Assembly: GCA_001414485.1 (NCBI GenBank)
Contig: LLEY01000083.1
Span: 1-64,000, forward strand
Origin: Calycina herbarum
Taxonomy: Eukaryota; Ascomycota; Leotiomycetes; Helotiales; Pezizellaceae
DNA length: 64,000 nucleotides
Direction: 5' to 3'
This document shows, in pieces, positions 32,429 to 43,620 of the stretch (its first letter is position 1; each line of letters opens with the position of its first letter). Both the position numbers and the translations under genes were made by a program. The notes below the pieces were generated by a model. The model was not told the DNA's origin. It was given only the letters and a program-made list of their open reading frames with translations, and did no database searches.

Positions 32429-33364
32429 TTTTAATCTGACACCACCCAAGTCTGGTCCAGGCAAGTGATCATTTGACGTATACCTTTAAGGAAAGTTACG
32501 AGACGCTTTGATGACCCGATCCAATCCTCGTCTTCTTCTCTGCCGAAGGTTACTCTCAATGCAGACTGCGTAGGAAAATATTGATTACTGCATGTAGGGT
32601 TACATCAGGAAGGTGGACCTGGTACTTTCTCTACAGCCCTTATGTTTCATTTCGAATTCAAAGAGGGGGTTACAGCGTTGAGAAGATTTATTAGACAAGA
32701 AATATCTAAGGACTAGTAAAGATGACTGGGTGGCTTTTATTTGATTTGGAAATCTCTGAGATGAGCTGCATTACAAAATTGCACTACCTGTTGAAGAGCG
32801 AGCGTCCCAACTCCGTGAAGGAAGACTAGATGCCAGGTACCAATCCCCTCTCCACATGACGAATCTATATCTTCAGAAAATTCTCTGCCTTTGTATTCTC
32901 CAAACCATACCAATCGTATACCTCTGGTGAAACCTCGCCTTTGATAAAATCTTTCCAAGTTTGAAACTCCGCCTCGGATGGTGGAGAAAGCTGAGCTGCT
33001 TTGGCATTCAATGAACTGCTCGTCCTAGCTGCTACCCAAGCTACTATCATTAGCATTCAAATCACCCAAGAGAGTTGAAATACCTACTGTCAGACATGAA
33101 ATTCTTTTCGACTCTGTACCCACAGCCTCTTGGGGGAGTGGACAAGAAGTTTCGTAATCCCTGGATCCTTGGAGATGATCAAATCACATACAAAATACCT
33201 TGCAAAAATACCTTGCAACGCACTAGTAGATATACCCTTACGTCCTCCCTATTACTACTAGAGGCTGTATACAAGCCACGCATTGGCAGATTCAAGACAC
33301 TTTCTTCCACACCGCCCTTCATCCTTGCAAAACTTCCCACAACTTTGACTGGGTCTTTTGCGAC
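32429..33364. other. mostly noncoding; one weak minus-strand ORF
   Basis: 32865-33056 (minus) starts MLMIVAWVAARTSSSL and continues SPPSEAEFQTWKDFIKGEV. A second minus frame at 32737-32958 overlaps it. They may be remnants of one small gene, but I could not build a consistent splice. Confidence 0.3.
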
Positions 33365-34538
33365 TCAAGGAGAGTGGTTTGATGTATGTCGTGAAAATTG
33401 CCCAATGCCCTCGCCCTCACCCTCACCCACTCTCCACAACAGTGTGTCTAACGGCTTAGCAGCATTTTTGAACGCATTTTGGTGGATGGCTTTCGCGTGG
33501 TTGACTAGATATGTCTTTCGGTATGTATGGAATTTACAAATTTTGCAAGCCCATTTCTTGGCCCTTTGGTGTTGGCTTTCTATATGCCTCCCAAGATTGT
33601 GGCTGGAAGAGAGATCTTTCAAGCATAAGCGACATGTGTTGGGTGTCACACCATCTGAAGATGGAGGTCAGTAGAGGTCATATGCTAGGGAGCAGTGGGA
33701 ACTTACCACTACGCGCTTGTGCAATTCGATTAATAAGAACCGAGCAAGTCTTCTTCACGTCTGCAACCTCCTTTTCTAGTGATGTGTCCTCTGGCTGAAG
33801 AAGATAGAGATCCAGAATCGCTTCGTAAACGAGCTCCAGAGTCTTTTTAAGATGTTGAAGGAATCGGGATTCTGGGTAAGTCGTTTTGATATTCCGGAGA
33901 TGGTCTTTCATAATCATCAATTGGGTTTCTGGTATTTCAAGGGTTTCAGTCAGACCAGTCTTGTCACGTACTAAGCCTTGCTCAAACCCAGCGCGTGTGA
34001 CATGTGATATAAGCCTGAGAAAAGCACCACGAGTCTCCGCAACTTGTTCCTTGGAGGCAGATCTGCCCAATCTGGCTAATTCTTGCGAAAGACCGTTGAT
34101 CTTGTCAAGTTCGCCTTCGAGATAACTTGTCGTAGAAGGAGCGTCAGCAATAGCTTCAGTTTCCGTCGAAAGGACAGGAGGTATGCGTAGAACGCCACAC
34201 CGCCACAGAATAACACCAGCGAGCTCCCACTCCTCCCATTTGGACTTAATTGCGGCTTCAGTAGTGTGGATACCTTGACGCCGGAGATCTTTGTAGATTT
34301 CTCCAAAGTCGATTTCTTCAGGAGTATGACCCGAAGGGATTAATTCTTGAATCCTATCTTTCCAGGCTTCGCAGATGGTGTAAGAGCGGGGAAGCAGGTT
34401 CCAATCGTGGATGTATTGGGCGATTTGTTCTGCTGTCCCCAAAAACCCTAAGTCATGGGGCATATTTTTTGGCTGTACTCCAATTCCATGCTCGCGAGTA
34501 ATAACGTTCTTCAAATCGATCATGTCGCTCATTTCCAT
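33365..34538 (-). CDS. Clr5-like / C2H2 zinc-finger protein, family member 2
   Basis: Exons 33707-34538 and 33365-33654, phase 1, over a 52-nt intron (GTAAGT ... CTTCAG). 373 aa, ATG at 34538. The first helical unit ends YIHDWNLLPRSYTICEAWKD, against WITDWNLPPRTHTICEKYK in the 24-kb gene. The Clr5-like end is TTEAAIKSKWEEWELAG. The ~130-aa middle domain aligns with member 1 (FLQHLKKTLELVYEAILDLY against FHACLKQILELVCSQVSLF). The second exon encodes two C2H2 fingers: CRLCLKD...LGRHIESQH and CKICKFH...LVNHAKAIH. A GEGEGEG stretch follows. The intron sits just before the finger, as in member 1. Probably a nuclear DNA-binding regulator; partner and target unknown. Confidence 0.8.
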
Positions 34539-34967
34539 GATTGCTGTGGCAAGTTGTTGCTACGAAGGCAACCCACCTCGGAGGGGATCTTCACTGAATA
34601 AATAATCTACGATTCGGGCGGCTACGCTTTAGGCACAGCACTCGGATGTAACCCGATAGAACATTGGACATGTGCACACCAACTCAGAATTCTAGCGAGA
34701 CTATCACTATTCATGTATAGCAAAGATTTAATTGATCCATTAAAACTACTTCCAATCTGTGCTAAGAAATTTTCGTCCAAAGAATGATAACAGCAATATA
34801 GCAACACACATTTTGGCATTTCCCCTCAGAAACCTCGCAAACTCGAAGTAGACTCGAAGCAAAACAAGGAGGGAAAGAAGGAGTGTTTAAAAGAGATAAA
34901 GAAAGTACAAATACGTGACCAGTTTTTCTCTCAACCAAATAAACCCCAAAAGAAGAAAAGTGAAATA

Positions 34968-35789
34968 TCATTCAAAACTTTCCTTAACAATTCTTTCCTC
35001 GATATCGTAATACCCATTCACTAACGCTTCCGCTCTGAAGACCAGTTTGACTGGCAATTTGTCCACGTCGTCTCCCTGAAGGAAGAGAGCATGTGGTCGA
35101 TACATGAGAGTGCCGTTGCTGTGGTCGACATATTCCTTGCCTTCCTTTCGAGTAATAAAGACATATTTGCCGTCAAGAAGATGAAGCTTCTTTCCCCATG
35201 TTTCTTCAAGACCACCAGGTTGATAAAGCCGAGTGCTTTTCATCAATGTCTTCAACTCTGTAGCGCCTAACTCCTTTGCTTCGCGGGACAAGGCGCTCCA
35301 CGCCGGGCCCAATTTTCCATTATCTTCTAAATTGTTCGCCCACTTAATGGCTTGATGCCACGGAAGACTTCTAGGGAGAGAATAAGGGTTGGATACACCT
35401 GTGCTTGAGATTAGCTATTGGTTTATTAGAATAATGTCATCGATCTTACCAAGCTCAAGGAAATGCTTCTCTTTCAATGGAATATTGAATGTGCAGATAC
35501 CAGAAGTCTTGGCTTCCAAGACTTCTAGGAAAGAGTATTTTTCAGACCGCTCACAAGTCGTTCGGGGTTTGGTAGTGAGACGAGATTTAAAGAAGGCGAA
35601 GGGGGCGACAACGCAAAATGTAAAGAAGGCGAAGAAGGGGGCGACAACGCAAGATGTAAAGAAGGCGTAGAGGGGGCCGACGAAGGGCTTAAGTTCTTGG
35701 AAACTGCCTCCTTGTGGTACTTCTTGACTCAGGGCATGCTGTTGTTGTTTTTCGAGGTCGGAGAGACCCATGATTTTCTTGGAGCCCAT
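34968..35789 (-). CDS. hypothetical protein with repeat-built hydrophobic segment
   Basis: Exons 35450-35789 and 34968-35398, phase 1, over a 51-nt intron (GTAAGA ... CACAG). About 256 aa from MGSKKIMGL; in-frame ATGs at 35816 and 35771 are alternatives. Residues 30-65 contain FVGPLYAFFTSCVVAPFFAF and FFTFCVVAPFAFFK, hydrophobic and probably membrane-inserted. They are encoded by a 33/36-bp DNA repeat (units at about 35589, 35622, 35658 on the plus strand). The soluble part (KTSGICTFNIPLKEKHFLEL; LPWHQAIKWANNLEDNGKL; GKYVFITRKEGKEYVDHS) is not recognised. The splice is in phase and the frame is open. Confidence 0.65.
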
Positions 35790-36671
35790 CGAATTTGTTA
35801 GAGCAGGAGTGACCATCTCTGTTCGGAATGAGGAAATGGGGAAATGGCAAATGGCAAGAATATCAACAGTCCTTTCCAATTCACCTGCTCCAACCTTATT
35901 TGTCGGTCCACCTTCGCCGATCAGATTCCTCCTGCCGAACCGAGCCAACTGTATGCTTCAAGCTCCGGAGCCCGTGGGGGTGCATTTTCTACTGGCTCAG
36001 CGATTACAGGAGCAGTACTTGGTATGGATGAATCTGCAAGACATGGTTACGTTGTTTTCTCCTAATTATAAAGGGGAGTAAGCACTTTACTCGCAGTCGT
36101 TTGCTAATCCATCAGTTTCCAGAGAGCCGCCTTGACATGCCATTCCCGCATCCCCGGAAGCTGGACCCAGCTTCCGTCTTCCCCCATTACCTCCTGCATC
36201 CAATCCTCATCCTAGGTATAGGCAAAGAATTCAGCAGAGAAAGCAAATTCAAGTCGTGCGACACGAGATTGCCTTGCTGTTGAATTGGGTAATAGAGAGA
36301 CCGGTGCGGGGCTGGACAAATTTACGATAAGCTTCCTCTATTGGTCATAAGAACAGGTCGTCCAGCATGCACTGCCAATCGCTTCGTCCATCCTCTGCTG
36401 TACTGCCGGGGTTCGAGTGTTGGTTTTGATCCTCTAAGATGCCATTGCAGGCTACTTGAAGTACAAAGGTAAGCGGCACGAGCGCACAACGTTGCCATGT
36501 CACTCTGTGGCGCTCGGATGTCGCTTGGGAGAGAATAATTGCCAAGGCGCTAAAACACGTGCGTCGAATTCGTCCCGCACAAAGAACCACACCCACTCCC
36601 TTTTAATTTGGCGCCTTGGATGGCGTGACGTTCAACAACCACAACCTATCGATTCTCCCAGGTATACAACA
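35790..36671. other. no supported gene
   Basis: About 880 bp with short overlapping ORFs. One plus-strand frame ending near 36065 is Gly/Ser-rich (GARGGAFSTGSAITGAVLG) but has no clear start. It contains the upstream regions of the genes on both sides. Confidence 0.4.
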
Positions 36672-37249
36672 ATGGAGAATACAACTCCCGCGATTGCAGT
36701 CAGGGCGTCGAAGCCCACCGTGCAACATGAGATGAATGTAGCCGTAGGTCAGATTCGTTGGTACTCGTCCAACGATGGTAGTCAAGATCTTAGGTGGACT
36801 AACCTGCTTACCGCTCGCGCCCAATTCGTCACTGGGCAGCTTGCAAAAGACAACTTGACCATGGAACAATTTGTAGCGCTTAAGTCTCTTGACAGACAAA
36901 ATCAGGTGGCTAAGATGGCGCGTGCATTCACCGAGGAGTTCTTTCAATATACGCGCGACAACGATTGGATGCAAGAGGCAGTTGGGGAGATTAGTGACTG
37001 GCTGAACATCCCCGGAATGAGTGAATGGCATGTAAAGGCTGCCATACATTCTTTGAAGCGTAAGTATACCGATCCATTGATCCATCGATCCATCGGAACT
37101 GTTTCGTACCTTATTATCGTATACTTGAAGTCTGACTCAGACATTATCAACCAGGTTATATTCCTGCAACGAGGGATGAGCTGTTACTATCTAATGCAAG
37201 TTTCCAAGGTGAAAATTCAGGAGCTGGGGGTGCTTCTCCCGCCGTTTGA
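36672..37249 (+). CDS. hypothetical protein, intact relative of the relic at 1-600
   Basis: Exons 36672-37059 and 37155-37249, phase 1. The 95-nt intron has GTAAGT and ends in CAACCAG. 160 aa. Not recognised. The conserved part is FFQYTRDNDWMQEAVGEISD then IPGMSEWHVKAAIHSLKR, shared with the broken copy at the left end of the window. It is predicted all-helical. The short second exon encodes YIPATRDELLLSNASF and a Gly/Ala tail. Two copies 36 kb apart show a dispersed family, but its job is unknown. Confidence 0.7.
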
Positions 37250-37738
37250 TTCCAAGCCACGTCAGTTTTCCTCCCCCTAGAGAAGAAGCCCCTGCTGATG
37301 CTGTACAAGGATGGTCAGACTGGATATAGGCAAGGTTGCGGAAAGGTTGCCGGCATGGAGTCTGGACGATGTTGAGAATTGATAGGCTGTGTAGGAGATG
37401 TTTAAGCCACAATATATGCAAGTGTCTCTTGATTCTGCACGGGTCTTTTCCCGAAATGGTTTCACTTCGTTATGTAAGTCTGAAAGATCAGCTGCTCTGA
37501 GCCCAGGTCGCATGCTCTTGCTTGCCATCATCCAAGTTGCCCCCGCTCCTCGCCCCTTTGGGTGTTGTCGCCTAAGTTACCTCGCTGGCCGGGCGATTCG
37601 AAAAGTGAGGCGAGCGAAGGAGGCGAACACTCTCTTGAAATTATGTATAAGGACAATTGACCCTTTCCTTTTCGTTTTATGCTTTTGAACCTCCCAATAT
37701 ACACTACCTGCCTACCATAGTATCTTCCCCGTCTAGAA
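37250..37738. other. intergenic, no gene seen
   Basis: No supported ORF; pyrimidine-rich stretches precede the next start. Confidence 0.4.
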
Positions 37739-38769
37739 ATGTTTCGTTGGCTTAGAACTATTCTCTGCCTTGTGCCGAAAGCACAAATTGGGAGCGAAAC
37801 ACAGCAACCAGCCCTCCCGCCGTACCTAGAGCACCAACAACACGACCAAAAATACACACAGCACCAACAACAACAAGACCAACAATGCAGTAGCAAGAAC
37901 AACAATGGCTCCAGCAATGATTCACATTCCAGTAAGGCAGTAGATCCTCTGCCTATGAACATCAACAAACAATCACAACCTACTCCACCACCTACTCCAC
38001 CACAAGAGCACTATCGTCCACCACCTCCTCCACCAGCGTGCCATCCTACACGGCACTACAGCTTGGAAGCCCGACAACTTTATTATCCTGAAGTAACTCT
38101 CAAAAGGATCTATAGAAAGGGTACGGGACGCAAAATCGAACTCTGTTTTGGGGCTGGTTACTATGCCGTCTGGCTCCCTCTTGAAGAAGCTCTAAAGTTT
38201 AAGCTTGGTAGTGAAATCTCCTCTGTGGATGCTATATGGTTCTCGTTGGAGGGTGCTTTTATTTCCCCAAAATCGCTCATTGACGTCGGCAACAAGGCTC
38301 TCGCAGATCCGTCACAATACCCCGCTTTGGACGACACTTTCTTTGATACACTCGTACGGCCATCGCAGTGGCTTATGTGGAAAAAGGTTCACGACCTGTC
38401 AGAAAAGTGGAAGCCGACCTACCTCCATCTCGATGCCGATCAGCAGTGGTTTGTTCAATATGCGCTCTTTATTCTGTCTGGAAAAGAAATAGCGCTTGTG
38501 GAGAAGGAGTCTGGAAAAGCTCACCGCGGGATTCTCTCTTTTCGGAAAGTCCAAGAAAGTTGTACTATTGTTCTCGATAAAAAACGCTTTCGCGACGTTG
38601 ACGTGGGAAAAATTATCAACGGGGAGTGGAAAGTTGAATATGGAAGTGGCCGAGAGTTGGATCCAACTAATATGGAAAGCTTGGTTGAGCCCCCTGGGAG
38701 GCCAGAGGTAAGCACTGTCTCGCATTTCCATTTCGTGCTTCTATATACTGATTTGTGCAATAGTTTTAG
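37739..38769 (+). CDS. hypothetical protein with Gln/Pro-rich N-terminus
   Basis: ATG at 37739. The first exon runs to 38707. GTAAGC at 38708 and CAATAG at 38763 join in phase 0 to a tiny exon (Phe, stop), giving 324 aa; reading through instead gives 361 aa with a hydrophobic tail. Residues 35-105 are low complexity (QQHDQKYTQHQQQQDQQ, QPTPPPTPPQEHYRPPPPPP). Residues 110-320 look globular (LYYPEVTLKRIYRKGTGRK, CFGAGYYAVWLPLEEALKF, DADQQWFVQYALFILSGKE). No family recognised. Confidence 0.65.
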
Positions 38770-39232
38770 TGTCGGCACCTCTCATTTCTCATTTTTTCTC
38801 CTACTACTGTTTTTCTTTCTATAATGATTTGATTTATTTGGTTGCGCAACTGTGGCAGGTTTGGTTTTAGGCTTTTACCTGGAATTTCGATTATCGTTGG
38901 ATTGGTTTATGCGCAAGTTAACAATTGGTCTCTTTTCTCCCAGGGTTTTCAATTTTTCATTATTGATTTTACGAATTTAAGTCTCTTTCGTGGCATCTAG
39001 CTAGTTTCTGTGATATCCTCTAGCCAAATGAAATCGTTGTTTTCAACATTTGACATCCGCAGTTTGACCTGAAGCGTAGCACCTCATGATACCTGGCTCT
39101 ACTTACCCGAAAGTCCAGAATGCCCTTGATCGGCGTCGTTTCTGTGACCTAACCCTAGGGCATAGGAACGAATCGGAGCAGGAATACGGAATCCTTGTTC
39201 AGCCACCCCTCACACCGTGCTTTATTTTTCAA

Positions 39233-39484
39233 GGCTCTCACGCCGTGATTTTTTTCTCGAGGTTCTCACGCTGTCCTTTATTTCTCGAGCCTTTCACGCC
39301 GCGTTCTATTTCTCGAGGTTCTCACGCCACGTTCTATTTCTCGAGGCTCTCACGCCGTGATTTTTTTCTCGAGGTTCTCACGCTGTCCTTTATTTCTCGA
39401 GGCTCTCACGCCGCGTTCTATTTCTCGAGGTTCTCACGCCGCGTTCCATTTCTCGAGGTTCTCAAGCCGCGTTCCATTTCTCAC
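39233..39484 (+). repeat. 28-bp minisatellite with 112-bp higher-order period
   Basis: Nine units start at 39233, 39261, 39289, 39317, 39345, 39373, 39401, 39429 and 39457. Each has CTCACGCC-type sequence, and nearly all end in TTTCTCGAG. Unit variants 1-2-3-4 recur as 5-6-7-8, so four units were duplicated together. It ends 30 bp before the next ATG; the 38770-39232 stretch before it shows no gene. Confidence 0.9.
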
Positions 39485-39513
39485 GCCGCCTTTGTTTTCG
39501 CTTAGCATTCACA

Positions 39514-40558
39514 ATGCTTGGTCAGTTTCTACTACAACTCGAGACCGAGGACGCCATGTTCAAGTTTGACTATGAACAGGGTGATATTGCCCAATTGATA
39601 GCGGAGACCGAGTTCATAAAGGCCTCGCTCAAGGTTTACGCGGGATTACAAGCAGCCGCTTCTCGGCTACGCATCATTCAAACTGATCAAAAAGCACGGA
39701 ACAAACTAGGAACCCTAGTTCCCAATTTCCTCAGACATACGTTTGGATCTGGGGTCAGTGAAGGAAAAGAAAGGTATCTGGAAATTCGCGCTTGGGAATA
39801 TGATTGTATTAAATTCTTCGCACTATTTTACGACCGCCACACATTGCAGAAGCTCAGTGACGTCGAGTTCGGCATCCTTGGGAAGAACATGAAGAGCTTC
39901 ATTTTTCATCATCATCTTTCTCAACTTCTCGAACACCCAGGCCTCTATGGTTTCTTTACAAAGGGGGAGGAGAAATACATCAGCGAACCACTATACGTCA
40001 ACTTCAAAAATGGTAATGTATACCTCTCAGGCAAAACAATTGCAAGCTAACTTCACATAGCGCACACTGCTGCACGTATCAGATCTCTTGAGCGAGATGT
40101 TCACATGGATAACTCGAAGGAGAATAACTCGAAGGAGGAGCAAAAGGGGCCTACAGGTTAGTTTGTTTGATTGTTCAATAAAAAATCAAAGGCTAAATGT
40201 TACAGTGATCACGTTGGGAAAAAAGAAAAAAGGCGATGTCTTCAAACTTACTCCAGACGCTGTGATGCACGTCTTTCGAAACTTTCCATATGGTGCTATT
40301 AAGCAGGACGGTTGGTATACGGCACCGAAAGGAGATTTAGCTGGCTTTTTGACAATTTGGCCTAACGATGGAGTATGTCAATGGATAAAATCGTGTGGGA
40401 CAGCGATCGAGATCCTGTCCTGTGGGGATGACAAGCATATGAAGGATTCTGACTTGAAAGCTGGTAATGCTGAATTGGGATGTGCTGAAGGGATTGTAGT
40501 TTCCAAAGATTTAGGTGTTCAAGGGACTGCTGAAGGACAGGACATTATGCCAGTGTAG
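39514..40558 (+). CDS. hypothetical three-exon protein
   Basis: Exons 39514-40012, 40061-40156, 40206-40558; both introns (48 and 49 nt) have clear donors and CTAA branches and the phases agree. 315 aa. Not recognised. The N-terminal half is helical (LIAETEFIKASLKVYAGLQA, RYLEIRAWEYDCIKFFALFY). A charged linker follows (DNSKENNSKEEQKG), then a mixed domain (GDVFKLTPDAVMHVFRNFP, TIWPNDGVCQWIKSCGTAIE). The start lies directly after a 28-bp minisatellite, which must be its promoter or 5' leader. Confidence 0.7.
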
Positions 40559-40601
40559 AGCAGCAAGTATATATAATATTTGACAGTAATTCACAATGAG
40601 T

Positions 40602-41402
40602 CTATGGGTTTAGAATTCCCTTGTCCACGAGTGCATCCTTTAGATCTTGAAAGCTTTCCAACCTCGGGCAAGGGTCCCCTTGGTTATAGATCTCGTGATG
40701 CGTAGCAGTCCGGCCATGCGACTCAATGTTCGTACATACCTGTGGATTTCCATTCTGGCTAGCAAATTTCCATCCGGTCTGCCTAGTAGCCTTGCATCCT
40801 TTGAGAACCGACATATCCAACATAATTGTACCTTGAGGGAGAATAAGTTCCAACATGTACTTGGGACTTGGATCTATAACTTGAAGTCCTACAAGGCCTT
40901 GAAGGTTGTTTGCGATCAGATATCTCGCGAGTTCTAGAATGAAGTTGCTGCCAACTCCCCCTAAATCAGGCATAGGACCCGCCTGATATTCATATGGGAG
41001 AAATCCGTGCTCGGTAAGAACAAATATATGCCCATGTACATCGTTGAGGTCGATTGTTTGAATAGACGTAGGTCTAGCCCAGCGGCAGTATGGTTCTTCG
41101 AAGTTAACACCAAGCATAGTAGTGTCAAAAGGAGCTGCAAAGTGGCCATGGGCCAAATGAATTCCAAGGACTCTCTCTGCGCGGTTCCGGACAAAGAGGG
41201 CAGCAAGGTTTTGCACATGCTGTTCGAGAATCTCAGGTTGTTGCGAATCGGATGGAAGCAAGTTATAGCTAAGATAATTTAGCTAGTATCAAGCAGTTTA
41301 CGACGATTTTACTTACAGTTCACGGCTTGCGTTCAAATGTTGCGCCTTTAGAGCCTCGTTCAAACCAGGCACTGTAGCGCAAAGGTTTTTTCCCTCGTCC
41401 AT
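40602..41402 (-). CDS. hypothetical two-exon protein with HLAHGH
   Basis: Exons 41317-41402 and 40602-41268, phase 2, over a 48-nt intron (GTAAGT ... CTTAG). 250 aa, MDEGKNLCATVPGL. Contains RAERVLGIHLAHGHFAAPFD, with a His cluster that could bind metal, and a C-terminal PRLESFQDLKDALVDKGIL. Not recognised; convergent with the preceding gene (43 bp apart). Confidence 0.65.
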
Positions 41403-41894
41403 TTTGGTTGTACACACAGCTGAGCAACTGAGGGTGCGATAGTGTAGTTGTCGTATGTTGAAAGTAAGGCTGCTTGGGTGCCTTCTGATGGTTTATTTCG
41501 AAGGTCCAGCTTGGATATCTTGTACATTTAGGCTAAATTGACTTTTGGTGTTTTACGGACATGTGCTTTTCGGGGATTTTCAAAAGCTTGGGCCAGTTGT
41601 GGCTAGTGAGTGGCTGTGCAACCCAGAGCTCGTTGGATTTAGTGCCGCCGCCTTATTGTATTGTCATACCTACCAGGCACCTCTCCCGTTATCCTTTCCG
41701 CATGTAAGATCGTAATGATCCTCGGTCGCTCTCCCACTGATCCGGTTTATTCACTAAAGAGGTAAGCCCCCACTCTTATGCAAGCCCTCGCTGAGACCAT
41801 CAAACTTCCAGGTTCATCGAGTTGTGGAGAAGGGGAATTGTAGGGATTGGAGGTACAAGAAGGGGCCCCCCTCTGCACTGCTCGATCTTCCATA

Positions 41895-41990
41895 CCTACA
41901 TTTCAATCACTGCCACTTCGTTTCAATCACTGCATTTCAATCTCTGGATTTCAATCATTCAATTTCAGTCACTCCAATTTACTTGATTAC
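41895..41990 (+). repeat. degenerate TTTCAATCACTG-type short repeat
   Basis: TTTCAATCACTGCC, TTTCAATCACTGCA, TTTCAATCTCTGGA, TTTCAATCATTCAA and TTTCAGTCACTCCA follow one another just upstream of the 7-TM gene. It is the main content of the 41403-42027 gap. Confidence 0.7.
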
Positions 41991-42027
41991 AACCATTTAA
42001 ATCATTCCATCGCACTCAATTCCAATC

Positions 42028-43012
42028 ATGGAGACTACCCTATTTATTTCGATTCTCACTACGATATTCTCGTTCTTCACCAGCTTCACTTTTGCAATAT
42101 ATGGCTATGTTTTATACCATTACCATGACAATAGCGTACGTCAGAGATCCTACGGGGAGTTTCTATTCGGAGCGTCCTTCACAATCGTCTCTCTCGTCAT
42201 CAACATCGTATTAGTTGCTTTGTATTACACACAAACTAAGCTAGTATATCTGGTCGTATTGCAAGGTATGTGCCTCCTGGAAAGTGTATTCTTCAAGGTA
42301 GGTCATCATTTTGATGCTCTCGCGCCAAGCTAACCCTAGACTAGGGATGGCTAGGTTGGAAAGTATTTGTCAGTATCATCGACCATCGAAATATACTTCG
42401 AGCTTTTACCACTATCACTAGCCTTTTCGTCCTGGGACCTGGCTGTACTGGCATCATTTTTATCTCCTTGGGGATTCATAGACTACTTAGTCGCATTATG
42501 GTGGTCTTTGCAATGCAGAGTGCAATCATCACCCTGCTCACCCCGGTGGTCAATCGACATCAACACCTTTTCAATAGAAACAAAAGAACTACAGCAGTTC
42601 TTGGTCTTACCACTGCCATGATAACTCCACCTGTCTTCCTGATTTTTGTGCAGAATGGGCCTGTATTTCTTACAGTATGTGTTGTTCTGTTTTCTCGGAT
42701 TATACTTACAAAATTCAGGTACACATAGCTCTTACAGTCCTTCTCGATATTCTCTGGCTCGCGAACGTCATCAACAATTTCAAATTGCAGAAGAGGAAAG
42801 GTGAGGCGAGCAATAACGACCCAAATTACTACGTCGCCCGTCCGGCATCCAACACATATGCCCGGAACTCCAAGTCGGAATCGGACAGGCAAATGGTCAG
42901 AACTAAGGACGAGGATATCCGAGACAACGCGTCTTCCAACCCTCCACCGAACTATGCAAACAGTGCCTATAGAAGGAACGAGGAAATCGGAGGCTTGCGG
43001 GCGGTGGCGTAA
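42028..43012 (+). CDS. predicted seven-TM membrane protein
   Basis: Exons 42028-42297, 42345-42674, 42719-43012; all joins phase 0. 297 aa. About seven hydrophobic helices: LFISILTTIFSFFTSFTFAI, FLFGASFTIVSLVINIVLVA, LVYLVVLQGMCLLESVF, ILRAFTTITSLFVLGPGC, IMVVFAMQSAIITLLTPVV, AVLGLTTAMITPPVFLIFV, HIALTVLLDILWLANVI. The ~75-residue tail is polar and disordered, probably cytosolic. The layout recalls fungal orphan 7-TM proteins, but I see no signature of a named receptor class. Confidence 0.7.
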
Positions 43013-43620
43013 ACGGGAACATTTTCATATAAACAACCGCTGGATCACCCAGTCATCGGTCTTATTGTAGGATTTCATACTTGTCGTGGGCTGTATTTTT
43101 TGCATATATACACTTATGAAGATATTGGATGGGTGGCCGGCAACTCTTTTTTGGGTGGTTTAAGGTCGATATTGTGTGACCTGCTCTTTTGTTTCGCTGC
43201 GTTCGAGGCCTTCACAGGGATTTCTGGAATAGTCAATGTTCTAAACCCAACCATTGAAATGCATCTGAACTTTGTCGTTTCATCATTCTAACATAAAATC
43301 AACCACCACTCAGTTACATAATTTGGCTGAAAATCCGTCCCAAGTCATCGTATGCGAAGGTATTATGCGGAGAAGGGACGTCTTAGCGAGCTTTTCCTGC
43401 CGCGCCATCCGCTTAAGCAGATGAAGGCAAATACAATCCCTGTAATGAGATTATTGGATTCAGCCCGCATATGCAAAGACAGGCTTCATTCTCTAGGGTG
43501 AGCCTGTCTACGCCACATAATGCTTTCCCCGCTTGATTGTTATGTCTTAAAGGGCAGCGGAGAACCGAGTTATTTGTCGTTCAATGTTCTCCTATTCACA
43601 ACCAACTTTCAATCGCTAAT
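43013..43620. other. intergenic, no gene seen
   Basis: About 600 bp between the 7-TM gene and the Clr5-like double gene. No ORF with a credible start or splice context. Confidence 0.5.

Noticed and set aside
33075..33674. 199-aa plus-strand ORF
   Set aside because: It overlaps antisense to the zinc-finger exon, which has clear C2H2 motifs and an in-phase splice.
36456..36671. Upstream extension of the 36.7-kb protein
   Set aside because: The frame is open but lacks an ATG start, and similarity to the relic at 1-600 begins after MENTTP.
39233..39484. Possible CRISPR-like array
   Set aside because: The 28-bp units are contiguous with no unique spacers, and the genome is eukaryotic.
39086..39505. 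139-aa ORF rich in Phe, Ser and Arg
   Set aside because: It is a translation of the 28-bp minisatellite with no start or composition support.
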